NCBI RefSeq assembly: GCF_001544455.2
Contig: NZ_FCOC02000004.1
Span: 124,001-188,000 of the forward strand
From: Caballeronia sordidicola
GTDB taxonomy: Bacteria; Pseudomonadota; Gammaproteobacteria; Burkholderiales; Burkholderiaceae
DNA: 64,000 nucleotides
Reading direction: 5' to 3'
Position numbers and translations under genes: made by a program. Positions 26,639 to 35,248 of this stretch are shown piece by piece (positions within the stretch are counted from its first letter, which is position 1; each line of letters opens with the position of its first letter). The notes beneath the pieces are model-generated. The model was not told where the DNA came from. It saw nothing but the letters and a program-made list of their open reading frames with translations, and ran no database searches.

Positions 26639-28060
26639 ATGGATCCCGCCACCGACATCACAATCAATGCAAGCAGCGGCGTTCCCATGACCGACCAGCT
26701 CGTATCGGGAATCACGCACCTGATCCGCACGCGTCAGTTGCTCTCGGGCGCAAAACTGCCGTCGATTCGCGCGCTGGCGGCGAGCCAGCAGATCAGCCGT
26801 TTCCCGGTGATAGAGGCGTACGACCGGCTTTCGTCGCTGGGAATGATCGTGCCCCGGCACGGCTCTGGGTTTTTTGTCGCGAACCATATGGGCGGTGAGG
26901 ACGCCGGCGGCGGATCGGATCCGCGGCTAGCCGAAGAGGAATCGAACCAGATCCTGCAGCAGTTCAACTATCCCGGCGAGACGCTGAAACTCAGCAGCGG
27001 TTTCGTGCCGGAAGCGTGGCGCGACCTGGAAGGCATCACGCAGACCGTGCGGCAGGTCATGCGCACGGATCCGAGCAGCATCGTCGACTACGCAATGCCG
27101 CATGGCGACGCCAACCTGCGCCTGCAGATCCAGATGCGCCTCGCGATAGTCGGCGTAGAGGCGGATGTGTCGAACATCATCGTCACGAGCGGCGCGAGCC
27201 AGGGCCTCGACCTGATCGTGCGCTTCATGCTGAAGCCCGGCGACACCGTGCTGGTCGAAGATCCCGGCTATTACAACCTGTTCGGCCTGCTCAAGCTGCA
27301 GGGGGTGAAGATTGTCGGTGTGCCGCGCCTCGCGAACGGGCCGGACGTGGATTTCGCCGAGCATCTGCTCAAGAGCATCAAGCCGAAGCTCTTCTTCATC
27401 AATACGGTGTTTCATAACCCGACCGCGACCAACGTTGCGCCGCAAGTGGCGTTCAAGTTGCTGCAACTCGCGCAGCAGCACGACTTCACCATCGTGGAAG
27501 ACGATATCTACGCCGACTTCCAGGCAACGCCCACGCAACGGCTCGCGTCTCTCGATCAGCTCGATCACGTGATTTATCTCGGCGGGTTATCGAAGACGTT
27601 GTCGTCGTCGCTGCGCATTGGTTATCTTGCCGCGAAGCGCGAGCTGGTCAAGGATCTCGTCGATGTGAAAGTGCTCACCAGCCTTGGCGGTTCGCGTTTC
27701 AGCGAATGCGTGGTGGCGGCCCTGCTTGAGCGCGGGACCTACCGGAAGTATCTGGAACGGTTGCGACGAAGGATCCGCGACACGTTATCGACGGCGGTGC
27801 AGCGGCTCGAGCAACACGGCTGGGAAGTATTCGATGAACCCAGCGGCGGCAATTTCGTCTGGACGCGCGTGCCGCATGTCGACGATTCCATGGTGCTGGT
27901 CGAGCAGGCGCTCAAGTTCGGGATCACGCTTGCGCCAGGGAGTTACTATCGGCCGAACGGGGAGGCGTCGCCCTGGGTGCGGATCAATACGGCTCACGCC
28001 GACGACCCGCGAGCGCTGCGTTTCTTCGAGCACATGGCGGGTTATCGGGGAAAGCGCTAG
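26639..28060 (+). CDS. MocR-type regulator (GntR HTH fused to aminotransferase-like domain)
   Basis: The protein is 473 aa. An N-terminal GntR winged HTH (LPSIRALAASQQISRFPVIEAYDRL, split; MIVPRHGSGFFVAN) is joined to a fold-type I aminotransferase domain with the PLP lysine in GLSKTLSSSLRIG. MocR regulators sense PLP or amino compounds and usually control a divergent gene. Here the DUF2917 and class V aminotransferase genes are divergent, 144 bp away, and are the likely targets. The stop overlaps the convergent AI-2E gene by 4 bp. Confidence 0.9.
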   Translation: MDPATDITINASSGVPMTDQLVSGITHLIRTRQLLSGAKLPSIRALAASQQISRFPVIEAYDRLSSLGMIVPRHGSGFFVANHMGGEDAGGGSDPRLAEEESNQILQQFNYPGETLKLSSGFVPEAWRDLEGITQTVRQVMRTDPSSIVDYAMPHGDANLRLQIQMRLAIVGVEADVSNIIVTSGASQGLDLIVRFMLKPGDTVLVEDPGYYNLFGLLKLQGVKIVGVPRLANGPDVDFAEHLLKSIKPKLFFINTVFHNPTATNVAPQVAFKLLQLAQQHDFTIVEDDIYADFQATPTQRLASLDQLDHVIYLGGLSKTLSSSLRIGYLAAKRELVKDLVDVKVLTSLGGSRFSECVVAALLERGTYRKYLERLRRRIRDTLSTAVQRLEQHGWEVFDEPSGGNFVWTRVPHVDDSMVLVEQALKFGITLAPGSYYRPNGEASPWVRINTAHADDPRALRFFEHMAGYRGKR

Positions 28061-29202
28061 ACCTTTCTTGCGTGTTCCGTGGTCACGGCGCGCTCTTCGT
28101 CGGTGGCAAGGCGCGCCACCGGCGCGGGTTCGTCGATCCACGCCGTCAGCAAGGTGGACGTGACAGCAAGAATCACCGGCCCGATAAACAGCCCGACGAT
28201 TCCGAACGCGAACATGCCGCCGAGCACGCCGGATAGAATCAGCAGCATGGAGAGATTGACGCCGCGTTTGATCAGCATGGGCCGAAGGAAGTTATCGAGC
28301 ATGGCGACCATGACAGACCACACCAGCAGCAGGATGGCGGCGAGTTGCGAGTCGTGCCAGAAGAGATAGGCCACGCCGCCAAGCAAGGGCAGCAAGGGTC
28401 CGATCTGCGCGAGACACAGCATCAGCATGACGGCAGCCAGGATGCCGGCTGCAGGCACGCCCGCGATCCACAGGCCAATCCCGCCCAGCGTGGATTGCAC
28501 CACAGCCGTCACAACGATTCCCAACGCCACCGCGCGAATGGCGAGCCCCGCGAGCTTGACCGCTTCGGCTCCGCGCTGGTTTGCGAGCCGTGTGGCGAAG
28601 CGCGTGACGAACCGGGCTGCGTGGTCGCCCTGGCTATAGAGAATGCCCGAAATGATGATGGTCACGAACATGTGGATCACGAACACGCCGACAATGGCGG
28701 CATGGCCGAGCAGCCAGCGCGCGGCGATGGTCACATACGGTTCGAGCCGCGCCAGAATGCCGCCTGGGCCGGAGTCGGACAAGGTTTGCCATTCCTGCGC
28801 GATCCGATGGCCTGCAAGCGGGATATCGCCAATCCAGCCGGGCGGCGGCGGAAGCGCGTAGTTGGGCAGGCTCTTGATGGCGGCCATGATTTCGCCGCCG
28901 TGCAGCGCAAGGGTGGAGATCGCCTTGTAGAGCGGCAGGACGATCACGATCACCAGCATGATGAGCATGATCGCGGTCGCCGCCCAACGGCGATTGCCGC
29001 AGCGGCGCTGCACCGCGAGCATGACCGGCCACGTTGCGACCACGATGGTCGTCGCCCAGATCAGGCCCGGAATGAATGGCCGAAGAATATAGATGCTGCC
29101 GATCATCAATCCCATGAGGATCACGATCACGAGCAGATGTCGCGCGATATCGACTGGCTGGCGTGGGTTCACTTGGTACTCCCGACTAGGTTTTGCCAGC
29201 AT
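28057..29202 (-). CDS. AI-2E family (YdiK-like) transporter
   Basis: The protein is 381 aa with about eight transmembrane helices. It has the family pattern: an N-terminal helix pair (LLVIVILMGLMIGSIYILRPF), a soluble middle, and conserved C-terminal helices such as LCLAQIGPLLPLLGGVAYL and GVLGGMFAFGIVGLFIGPVIL. The family exports small molecules or ions; AI-2 export is shown for only some members. GAGG lies upstream of the ATG. It begins 15 bp after the alpha/beta hydrolase gene, so the two are co-transcribed. Confidence 0.87.
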   Translation of the reverse strand: MLAKPSREYQVNPRQPVDIARHLLVIVILMGLMIGSIYILRPFIPGLIWATTIVVATWPVMLAVQRRCGNRRWAATAIMLIMLVIVIVLPLYKAISTLALHGGEIMAAIKSLPNYALPPPPGWIGDIPLAGHRIAQEWQTLSDSGPGGILARLEPYVTIAARWLLGHAAIVGVFVIHMFVTIIISGILYSQGDHAARFVTRFATRLANQRGAEAVKLAGLAIRAVALGIVVTAVVQSTLGGIGLWIAGVPAAGILAAVMLMLCLAQIGPLLPLLGGVAYLFWHDSQLAAILLLVWSVMVAMLDNFLRPMLIKRGVNLSMLLILSGVLGGMFAFGIVGLFIGPVILAVTSTLLTAWIDEPAPVARLATDEERAVTTEHARKV

Positions 29203-29217
29203 TGTGCCTCAATGCCT

Positions 29218-30138
29218 TTAAGCCGCCGTCTTAATAACGAACGCCGTGATTGCGGCGTCCAGCATTTCCGGACATTGCTTGTGCGGAGAGTGGCCGCAAG
29301 CGGGCAACTTCACGAGCTTCGCGTGCGGCGCATGCGCTGGAATGATGTCGATCTGCGCCATCGTTGCATATTCGTCATCCTCGCCTTGAATTGCGAGAAG
29401 CGGGCATCTTATGGACGATAAAAGCCGGGTGATATTCCAGTGTCTGAACTCCGTGCTCAGCCAGATATCGTTCCATCCGTAGAAGGCCGAGTCGACATCG
29501 GCGTGATAGCGCGACAGCCGCTGGCGCAAATCGCCTTGCGTGTATTGAACGCTCGCCTGCCCGATTGCCGTCACCGACCGATCTTCCACGAACACATGCG
29601 GCGCAATCGCGATAACCCCAGCCAGCGAATCGGGGAACGCTGATGCATGGAGCAGCGCAATGGAACCGCCGTCGCTGTGCCCGATCATCCACATCCGGGC
29701 GCGCTCGGCGTGATCTATTCGAAGGGTATCGAGTAACGCCGGCAGCACGTCCTGCGCTTGAACGTGCAGGAAATCGACCGGCCATTTCGCACCGGACTCA
29801 CGCGGCGTGGATGCGCCATAGCCGGGCCGCGAATAAACCAGTCCGCGAAAGCCGAGCTGGTCGCAAAGCGCCTGCGGCCAGTCCTTCCACATGGCGATCG
29901 AGCCCAGACCTTCATGTAGAAACATCGCAATCGGGGCGTCCGGCCGATCCTCGTTCAACCATCTATATTCAATCTTCAGCGCCTCGCCGCTCTTCGCCGG
30001 TATTTGCGCGAAGGAGGACGTGCTCCTGCGGGATGATTGCGATGCCAGACGATCCATGATTTGCGGCGGGAGGTTGGTGGATTGCTCGCCGGTTGAGGAC
30101 AGCCGCCGGCCGCCCTCGCGTGGGCTCAGGCGCTCCAT
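29218..30138 (-). CDS. Alpha/beta hydrolase
   Basis: The protein is about 306 aa from the ATG at 30138; a shorter start at 30057 is possible because the first ~50 residues are low in family similarity. The core has FLHEGLGSIAMWKDWP (oxyanion region), SRPGYGAS, the nucleophile elbow IGHSDGGS, and the catalytic His near PACGHSPHKQ. The substrate is unknown; esters or lactones are usual for this fold. It lies between a small hypothetical gene and the AI-2E gene with short gaps (about 23 and 15 bp). Confidence 0.82.
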   Translation of the reverse strand: MERLSPREGGRRLSSTGEQSTNLPPQIMDRLASQSSRRSTSSFAQIPAKSGEALKIEYRWLNEDRPDAPIAMFLHEGLGSIAMWKDWPQALCDQLGFRGLVYSRPGYGASTPRESGAKWPVDFLHVQAQDVLPALLDTLRIDHAERARMWMIGHSDGGSIALLHASAFPDSLAGVIAIAPHVFVEDRSVTAIGQASVQYTQGDLRQRLSRYHADVDSAFYGWNDIWLSTEFRHWNITRLLSSIRCPLLAIQGEDDEYATMAQIDIIPAHAPHAKLVKLPACGHSPHKQCPEMLDAAITAFVIKTAA

Positions 30139-30161
30139 CAAAGCCGGCTCGCTGTGTTCAG

Positions 30162-30527
30162 CTAGTCGGCGGGGCGTTTATCGGCCAGGGCTCTCCGGCA
30201 TTCGTCGAGAACACGCAGCACCAGCTCCGACTGGTAGTTGAGGTCGTCGCTATCGAGGATTTCTTCGACCGCGTCGCGAGCCCAGTCCGCGTCGACCAGT
30301 TCCGAATGCCGCTGTGCAAGGTCGGCCGCAATGGCCGACAGCTTGGCAATGGCGAGCCATTCGGCTTGTCGCTGATGTCTGTCGAGCCATTTGTGAGCAG
30401 CTTGCACATGGAAGGCCGCGGTGGGCCAGGAACCGTTGAGGTAATACGCGCCGAGGCTCCCGCAAGTGAGCCAGCAGAGCAATTCCACACGGTCGTTCGG
30501 GCCGAGATTGTGGCGTACATCGTTCAT
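30162..30527 (-). CDS. Hypothetical protein
   Basis: The protein is 121 aa from the ATG at 30527. Longer upstream starts lack support. It is all-helical and acidic, with RVELLCWLTCGSLGAYYLNG near the N-terminus and WLDRHQRQAEWLAIAKLSA following. No domain is recognised. The gap to the downstream hydrolase is 23 bp, so it likely heads a three-gene operon with the hydrolase and the AI-2E transporter. Confidence 0.6.
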   Translation of the reverse strand: MNDVRHNLGPNDRVELLCWLTCGSLGAYYLNGSWPTAAFHVQAAHKWLDRHQRQAEWLAIAKLSAIAADLAQRHSELVDADWARDAVEEILDSDDLNYQSELVLRVLDECRRALADKRPAD

Positions 30528-30753
30528 GGCATTGCTCACGAAGATGATTGATGTTTTCCGGAAGTTTCGATTCCGACAGGAAAACGATAGCACGCCACGG
30601 TGCAATGCGGAATTACCCATTTCCGCTATACGTGTGAGGCCTCGCAAAACTCCACGATATCCGGGTTCCGGCAGCCCGTGATTCGGCTGCGCCCGCGACG
30701 GAGAGGAGTCAGGCGGCACACGTTACGTAACGACTGAAACGTACCGCAGGATG

Positions 30754-31341
30754 CTAGTGATGCGTGACAAAACGGGTAGCGGTTCCCCGATAAAAATCCG
30801 GAGCAGCCATGGCCATGGTGATTTCACCAAACGACGACTGCAGCAAGCTGATTTTTTCCCGCAGGTCGTCCAGCCGGCCAGCCGCGATGGTGGCCAGTTC
30901 GCGGACGTTGCGAAGCAGTTTTTCGCACAATGCCGAATACTGAGCCGCGACCGTATCCAGGAGGGCAGGCGACGGCGAACCAGGCTCGCCGGTGCTTGGG
31001 CCAAGCGATGCCGATTCGTGTTTCCGGGCGTTGCGCAGACGCTCCGTCGCCTGCGCGAATACTTCTACGGGAGCAATAGCGGTGCTGATGGACGCGTCGA
31101 CTTCATCGAGCGCAGCTTTCAGGTCGAGCGCATTTTCTTCCACGGATACAGTCAGCCCCTGAATCTTTTGCGGGGTTGCCCAACCGTGCAGCACGAGGGT
31201 TTCGCTGGCGTCAACGAGTGCGGCGGTGATTGCGGATACTGCCTCCCGTTCTGTTTCAACGCGATATTTAAGCGCAGTGCATTCTGCAAGAACCGCGCTG
31301 AAAGCCGTCATATGTGTTTCTATCACTTGGATTATTGGCAT
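30754..31341 (-). CDS. Hypothetical helical protein
   Basis: The protein is 195 aa (or 185 if it starts at an internal Met at 31311). Two long helical, coiled-coil-like stretches (about 20-105 and 120-175) are joined by a Ser/Gly/Pro linker (SASLGPSTGEPGSPSP). There is no signal peptide or membrane helix. Heptad-like spacing of Leu and Ala in LCEKLLRNVRELATIAAGRL suggests oligomerisation. I do not recognise the family; type III secretion accessory proteins have similar composition, but that is only an impression. Confidence 0.6.
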   Translation of the reverse strand: MPIIQVIETHMTAFSAVLAECTALKYRVETEREAVSAITAALVDASETLVLHGWATPQKIQGLTVSVEENALDLKAALDEVDASISTAIAPVEVFAQATERLRNARKHESASLGPSTGEPGSPSPALLDTVAAQYSALCEKLLRNVRELATIAAGRLDDLREKISLLQSSFGEITMAMAAPDFYRGTATRFVTHH

Positions 31342-32243
31342 GGATGAAAGATAAAATGAATGATAGCAATTTGAGTAGATTTGACATTTTCAGAAAGAAA
31401 CGAGAAACGAGCTGCTGCATAAAAAAGAAATTTCCGCTATGTAAAATGAAACGACTAATCAATCTATTTCATGTGCGCGATGCAGTCTGTTTTAAATATA
31501 CTTCGAACCATGCGCGCAGGTTCGACGCTGTTCCCGTCCGGACCGGATTTTAAAGATGTACACAAACTGACTGTTTTGATCTGAAACTGAAATTCATTCT
31601 GAAATAGCGTACCGTATGAAAATGATGTTGCCGGTTCCAGCGAAAAATTAAAGGAAAAGTTTGTTATTCACGGAATTGCGCAAGAAAGATTCGCCTGGAA
31701 CTATGACAAAGCGAGATTATGAAACGGCGACATCCGATATCCCAATTCTAGGATAAGAATTTCGGAGGTGAAACTAAATGTCCGAAACGGAACCTTAGTT
31801 TGCACGCTGAAATTGGACGTTTTTTTACTTTGTGCCACAACCAACGGCAAGTGAGCATGCCTCGACGACGGTTCGCATGAAAAAACGGCAAAGAGCGCGC
31901 GGAATTGCTATTTAATTCCGCTTCATAGCCCGATTAGATGAACAATTCGGCCAAATTTCCCGGTTTTCCGCCTCGCAAGCGACCATGGTTATTTTGGGAT
32001 ATCGAACGGCTTTCTAATGAACGCTTGTTTATCTTTTCTTGTATCGCAATAGTCGCGTGAAAAGTCGGCCTGTGTTTTCGCAAAGGCGGGCCGCAACGGA
32101 TTAGCGGCGGACAAAGCACAAGATTGCGTGCAGGACAAATTGCGCAACGTCTCGGTCTGAGGTCTAATTTGTGCTGAAAGCACCGGTCAGACCCAATATA
32201 AGGAGCAGGAAATCATCTACACGCTTCTTCATCGGACCACGCC
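31342..32243. other. 900-bp AT-rich region without a recognisable gene
   Basis: The base composition is much more AT-rich than the flanks, with several A/T runs (for example 31420-31450). No frame with a plausible protein and ribosome-binding site longer than about 60 codons stands out. A six-codon open frame with a consensus SD at 31764-31770 is listed separately. AGGAG at about 32201 lies some 40 bp before the next gene. The region could be decayed horizontally acquired DNA or a binding region for nucleoid proteins. Confidence 0.6.
31778..31798 (+). other. Six-codon open frame with a strong Shine-Dalgarno site
   Basis: GGAGGTG at 31764-31770 is seven bases before an ATG followed by MSETEP and TAG. 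The SD match is unusually good for a non-coding stretch. It may be a leader peptide or the start of a destroyed gene. No attenuator hairpin was found after it. Confidence 0.3.
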
Positions 32244-33770
32244 TTGACGCCCCGTTTGCGAAGCATCTGGCGTCTTGCCAACTTGTTCGTTCGTGAAAGC
32301 CGCATAACAGCGTCGGCGTCTGGCCGGACCGAGCCGCTGCACCGCGTCATGCGCTCGTTCACCGCTGGCGTGCGCACTCATGGCGCCACCAGTCTGTCAC
32401 AGCGCGCGCCCCTGCTTCAAAATCTCTCGGGCGTGCTGAGCATGGCCTCGGGTGTGCTTGCCCAGCATCCGGCGTTATCGGAGACAGCCGTGCGGGTTGC
32501 GCTGGCCGAACTGAATACATTGAAGATGCCATTAAAAGGTGCGCCGTTGCGGCACGCGCTTGACGCCGCATTGCCGCCCGGGCGCGCCGCTGCGTTGATC
32601 GAGATCGAAGAGGAACCCGAGCGGTGCGGTATCGCGGAGCAGACGCATCGAGCTTCCTTGCGGCCGAATGCAAACGTGGATTTAACGACCGGCACGGGAA
32701 TCATGAGGCCGGCCCTCAGCGCCCGGATCACGCTGATTCGCGCCGATACCCGCGCGGAACTGGCACAGGACCTCGATATATCCAGCGCGGCGGCGCGGCT
32801 CGCCGAACGGTTCTCCCGCGAGGTGCGCGAGCAGAACGTGAGTTCGCTGATCACTCGCCTGGGCGACGTTGTCGAAGCGATGCTCGACCTGCGCCAACGC
32901 GCCGCCGATCAAAGTTTCCTCCGCTACCGCCTGCGTGAAGTGAACGGCGACGATCGCGTTGTCGTGCCCGAGGTGCTGTGGGAGTTTTGCAGCGATACCG
33001 TACTGGTAACTCGCGCCGTGCGCAGCGTGCCGCTTTCAGACGTCGCCGCCTTGCGCGCGCACGGGATCGAGCCGGTCGATTTGATCGCCACGTGGATCGA
33101 GGCTTTCTTCGAGATAGCGCTGGGCGAAGGCATCTATCACGCGGGGCTGGAGGCCGCTGGCGCGGCGGTCAGCATTGAACCGGATACGTTCGGCCGGCTG
33201 GTGCTCGACGGTGATTCGCCGCTGACGTTTTTTGCGGCTCACGAGCGCAGCTTCCTGGTAACCGGATCGGACGCACTGCTGCGCGGCGACCACAAGGCGG
33301 CAGCGCGCGAACATATGCGTCAGGGCGTACCTCACGCCCACGAAACCCAGCACGCGGTGCGTGTGGAAGCAACCTATCGCCGGGAAGCGGAGCGTTTTGC
33401 CGGCGATGCGCACCGCCACCGCACTGTCGCCGATCTATTTACCGCGCTTGGCAAGGGCCCGCTTGAACACACATTCGCCGATGCCCATACCGGCATTGCA
33501 TCGCGGGCGGCGTTGCTGGCGCGATCGGCGCAGAGTATCGAGGAAATGGCGCAGCGGATTGCACCGGATATCGATGTCTGGCGGATTGCGCGCCGTGTGA
33601 TCGTGCGCCTGGCGCTGGATCAATTCAGCTCGCACGGGTTGGTGGCGCAGGTGGTTAAGGAGGCGGTGCACTGGCCTCACGCGTTGCCACGCGTGCCGAA
33701 TCTGCTGGCGCGCTGGATGGCGCGTCAAAACCGGCGCGGCGAGGGCGTGCGTCCGGATCACACGCTCTGA
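32244..33770 (+). CDS. ABC1/UbiB-like protein lacking kinase motifs (pseudokinase)
   Basis: The protein is 508 aa. The TTG start is uncertain; an ATG at 32349 is an alternative. It follows the UbiB/ABC1 pattern: IEEEPERCGIAEQTHRASL (121-139) where UbiB has the Ala-rich QVHRA loop, and VVVPEVLWEFCSDTVLVTRAV (239-259) followed by PLSDVAALRAHG. Catalytic elements are missing: the VAVK lysine position reads VDLTT (145-149), HADxHPGN reads HAGLEAAG (299-306), and the metal-binding Asp motif reads FFAAH. The reading frame is intact, so a structural or lipid-binding role is more likely than kinase/ATPase activity. Confidence 0.75.
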   Translation: MTPRLRSIWRLANLFVRESRITASASGRTEPLHRVMRSFTAGVRTHGATSLSQRAPLLQNLSGVLSMASGVLAQHPALSETAVRVALAELNTLKMPLKGAPLRHALDAALPPGRAAALIEIEEEPERCGIAEQTHRASLRPNANVDLTTGTGIMRPALSARITLIRADTRAELAQDLDISSAAARLAERFSREVREQNVSSLITRLGDVVEAMLDLRQRAADQSFLRYRLREVNGDDRVVVPEVLWEFCSDTVLVTRAVRSVPLSDVAALRAHGIEPVDLIATWIEAFFEIALGEGIYHAGLEAAGAAVSIEPDTFGRLVLDGDSPLTFFAAHERSFLVTGSDALLRGDHKAAAREHMRQGVPHAHETQHAVRVEATYRREAERFAGDAHRHRTVADLFTALGKGPLEHTFADAHTGIASRAALLARSAQSIEEMAQRIAPDIDVWRIARRVIVRLALDQFSSHGLVAQVVKEAVHWPHALPRVPNLLARWMARQNRRGEGVRPDHTL

Positions 33771-33847
33771 TCCGGGCGGCGGGCGTTGGCCAAGGCGAGG
33801 AACGGGTGTTGCTTGATAACTCCTGAAACTTCAAACAGGAGCGAATC

Positions 33848-34114
33848 ATGACTACAACCACGCCGCCACCGGATTCCCGTTCGTCGCAGTCCCGCAACAT
33901 CAAGGCAGAACCGGGTGAACCCGATAACCGCAAGCTGACGCAAGATCCGAAGCAGACGGCCGAAGTGCCGCTGGGCAGTGGCGACGCGCCCGAGCCTAGC
34001 GGCACTGGCGGTTTTGGTTCGCACAGTTCGGAGCCGGAAGGGGTATCGAAGGGTACTTCGAGGAAATCGGATTTGCCTGCCACTGATCAAGTGAGCAACA
34101 AACCTGAAAAATAA
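33848..34114 (+). CDS. Small disordered hypothetical protein
   Basis: The protein is 88 aa. A purine-rich AGGAG lies eight bases before the ATG. The sequence is hydrophilic and Pro/Ser/Gly/Thr-rich without predicted structure (VPLGSGDAPEPSGTGGFG in the middle). It follows the ABC1-like gene by 77 bp. No domain is recognised. It resembles the disordered protein at 15881-16258 in composition. Confidence 0.55.
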   Translation: MTTTTPPPDSRSSQSRNIKAEPGEPDNRKLTQDPKQTAEVPLGSGDAPEPSGTGGFGSHSSEPEGVSKGTSRKSDLPATDQVSNKPEK

Positions 34115-34157
34115 TGTCCACGGCCGCTTTTCAGGCGGCCGCTGTGATTACAGGCGA

Positions 34158-34391
34158 TCAGGGCATACCGCCCAATGAAGGCGAAATGATGCTGCCCGGT
34201 GCCAGATCATCCGGCTTGCTATCGTTTGCAGCACGCGTAGCGACCGGTGCGTGATTCGTGCTGCACGTATCGACGGATTCCTCGCCGACGCAGCGCATGA
34301 AAGCATCCGCGACCGTGCTGTCCGAAAATGTATAAACGGTTGTTTCTACCAGCACTTCTGTGTCAGATAACCGGTTTGCCGTGATTGCCAT
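34158..34391 (-). CDS. Small hypothetical protein
   Basis: The protein is 77 aa. The N-terminal part forms a predicted beta-strand/helix unit (SDTEVLVETTVYTFSDSTVADAFMRC); the C-terminal part is Pro/Ser-rich. Two cysteines (33 and 42 region) flank a Glu/Ser stretch. GGGAGC lies just upstream of the ATG. It is convergent with the disordered protein gene. The function is unknown. Confidence 0.55.
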   Translation of the reverse strand: MAITANRLSDTEVLVETTVYTFSDSTVADAFMRCVGEESVDTCSTNHAPVATRAANDSKPDDLAPGSIISPSLGGMP

Positions 34392-34468
34392 AAATTGCTC
34401 CCGAAGATGTTTGTTCTTTCAGGCAGCATCAAGCGGGCCCGATCCGTGGCCAGATAAAGATCAACTCG

Positions 34469-34505
34469 AAAAAAAACCGGCCGCGTCGTGAAGGCGCGTC
34501 CGGCT
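34469..34505 (-). terminator. Intrinsic terminator after the CsbD-family gene
   Basis: On the minus strand CCGG-A-CGCG pairs with CGCG-G-CCGG around a short loop (one internal mismatch) and is followed by a run of eight or more T. It lies 27-63 bp downstream of the CsbD-like gene. Confidence 0.8.
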
Positions 34506-34531
34506 TATCCAGCGACAACCCGGCAAATAAA

Positions 34532-34786
34532 TTACCGTTGCCGTGCCCAGATCGCGCCCAGCACGAACCCGATCGCACCGGCGACGAGCACGCCGTTGAT
34601 CGGCTGTGCAATGACCGCTTCGCGCACGTTGTCGAGCGTCTCGCCGTAATTGCGTTGAATCGTGCCAAGCGCCTGACGCGCCTTGCCTTCCGCTTGCGTC
34701 GACGCATCGCCGGTCAGTCCGCCTACCGCATCCTGAACCTTGCCAACGACGGTTTGCGCCGCGCCTTCTACCTGATCCTGCACCAT
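34532..34786 (-). CDS. CsbD-like stress protein with C-terminal membrane helix
   Basis: The protein is 84 aa. The N-terminal CsbD motif VEGAAQTVVGKVQDAVGGLTGD (residues about 6-27) is followed by a helical linker and a hydrophobic segment with Gly zipper (GVLVAGAIGFVLGAIWARQR). CsbD proteins are general-stress induced. The membrane tail resembles that of DUF883/ElaB proteins, which tether to the inner membrane. It has its own terminator downstream. Confidence 0.85.
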   Translation of the reverse strand: MVQDQVEGAAQTVVGKVQDAVGGLTGDASTQAEGKARQALGTIQRNYGETLDNVREAVIAQPINGVLVAGAIGFVLGAIWARQR

Positions 34787-34891
34787 GGTGCCTCCCGTTC
34801 TGTTGAAGCGGTTTATTGAAGAATCCGGCGTACCGGAGCGTTCATTTGAGCAGGGTTCGTGCCCAGGCGTCAGGACGGGACCAAAACAGCG

Positions 34892-35248
34892 TCAAGCCGG
34901 ACCGATCAGGCGCGTGACGATCTCGATCAATGAGTCGATGGAAAGCGGCTTGCGGTGAGACTCCAGTCTGGGATGCGAGACGTCCGGTATGCGCGCGGCG
35001 GCGCTGGAGAGGACCACGGGAATCTGCGACAGGGTATCGTCGGAGGCGAGCGCGCGGCAGAGCGCAAGGCCGTCCATGGTCGGCATCATCCAGTCCGTGA
35101 TGATCAGGTCTGGCGGGTTTGCGCGCACGGATTCCAGTGCCAGCAAGCCATTGGACGCGGTGACGACTTGATAGCCTTCCATCTGGAGCACCAGCCTCCA
35201 GGTGGTCAGCAGGTCGAATTCATCGTCGACGACGAGGATCTTTTTCAT
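34892..35248 (-). CDS. CheY-like response regulator (receiver only)
   Basis: The protein is 118 aa, a single receiver domain. Acidic pocket Asp-8/Asp-9, phosphoacceptor Asp-52 (ITDWMMPTMDG), Ser-81/82 and Lys-100 (HRKPL) are all present, so it should be phosphorylatable. It has no output domain. Its start overlaps the KaiC-like gene's stop by ATGA (35245-35248), so the two are translationally coupled. A functional link between the receiver and the KaiC-like ATPase is therefore likely; no histidine kinase is adjacent. Confidence 0.9.
   Translation of the reverse strand: MKKILVVDDEFDLLTTWRLVLQMEGYQVVTASNGLLALESVRANPPDLIITDWMMPTMDGLALCRALASDDTLSQIPVVLSSAAARIPDVSHPRLESHRKPLSIDSLIEIVTRLIGPA

Noticed and set aside
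34121-34141. Hairpin after the 88-aa disordered protein gene as terminator
   Set aside because: The 7-bp GC stem lacks a T-tract on both strands.
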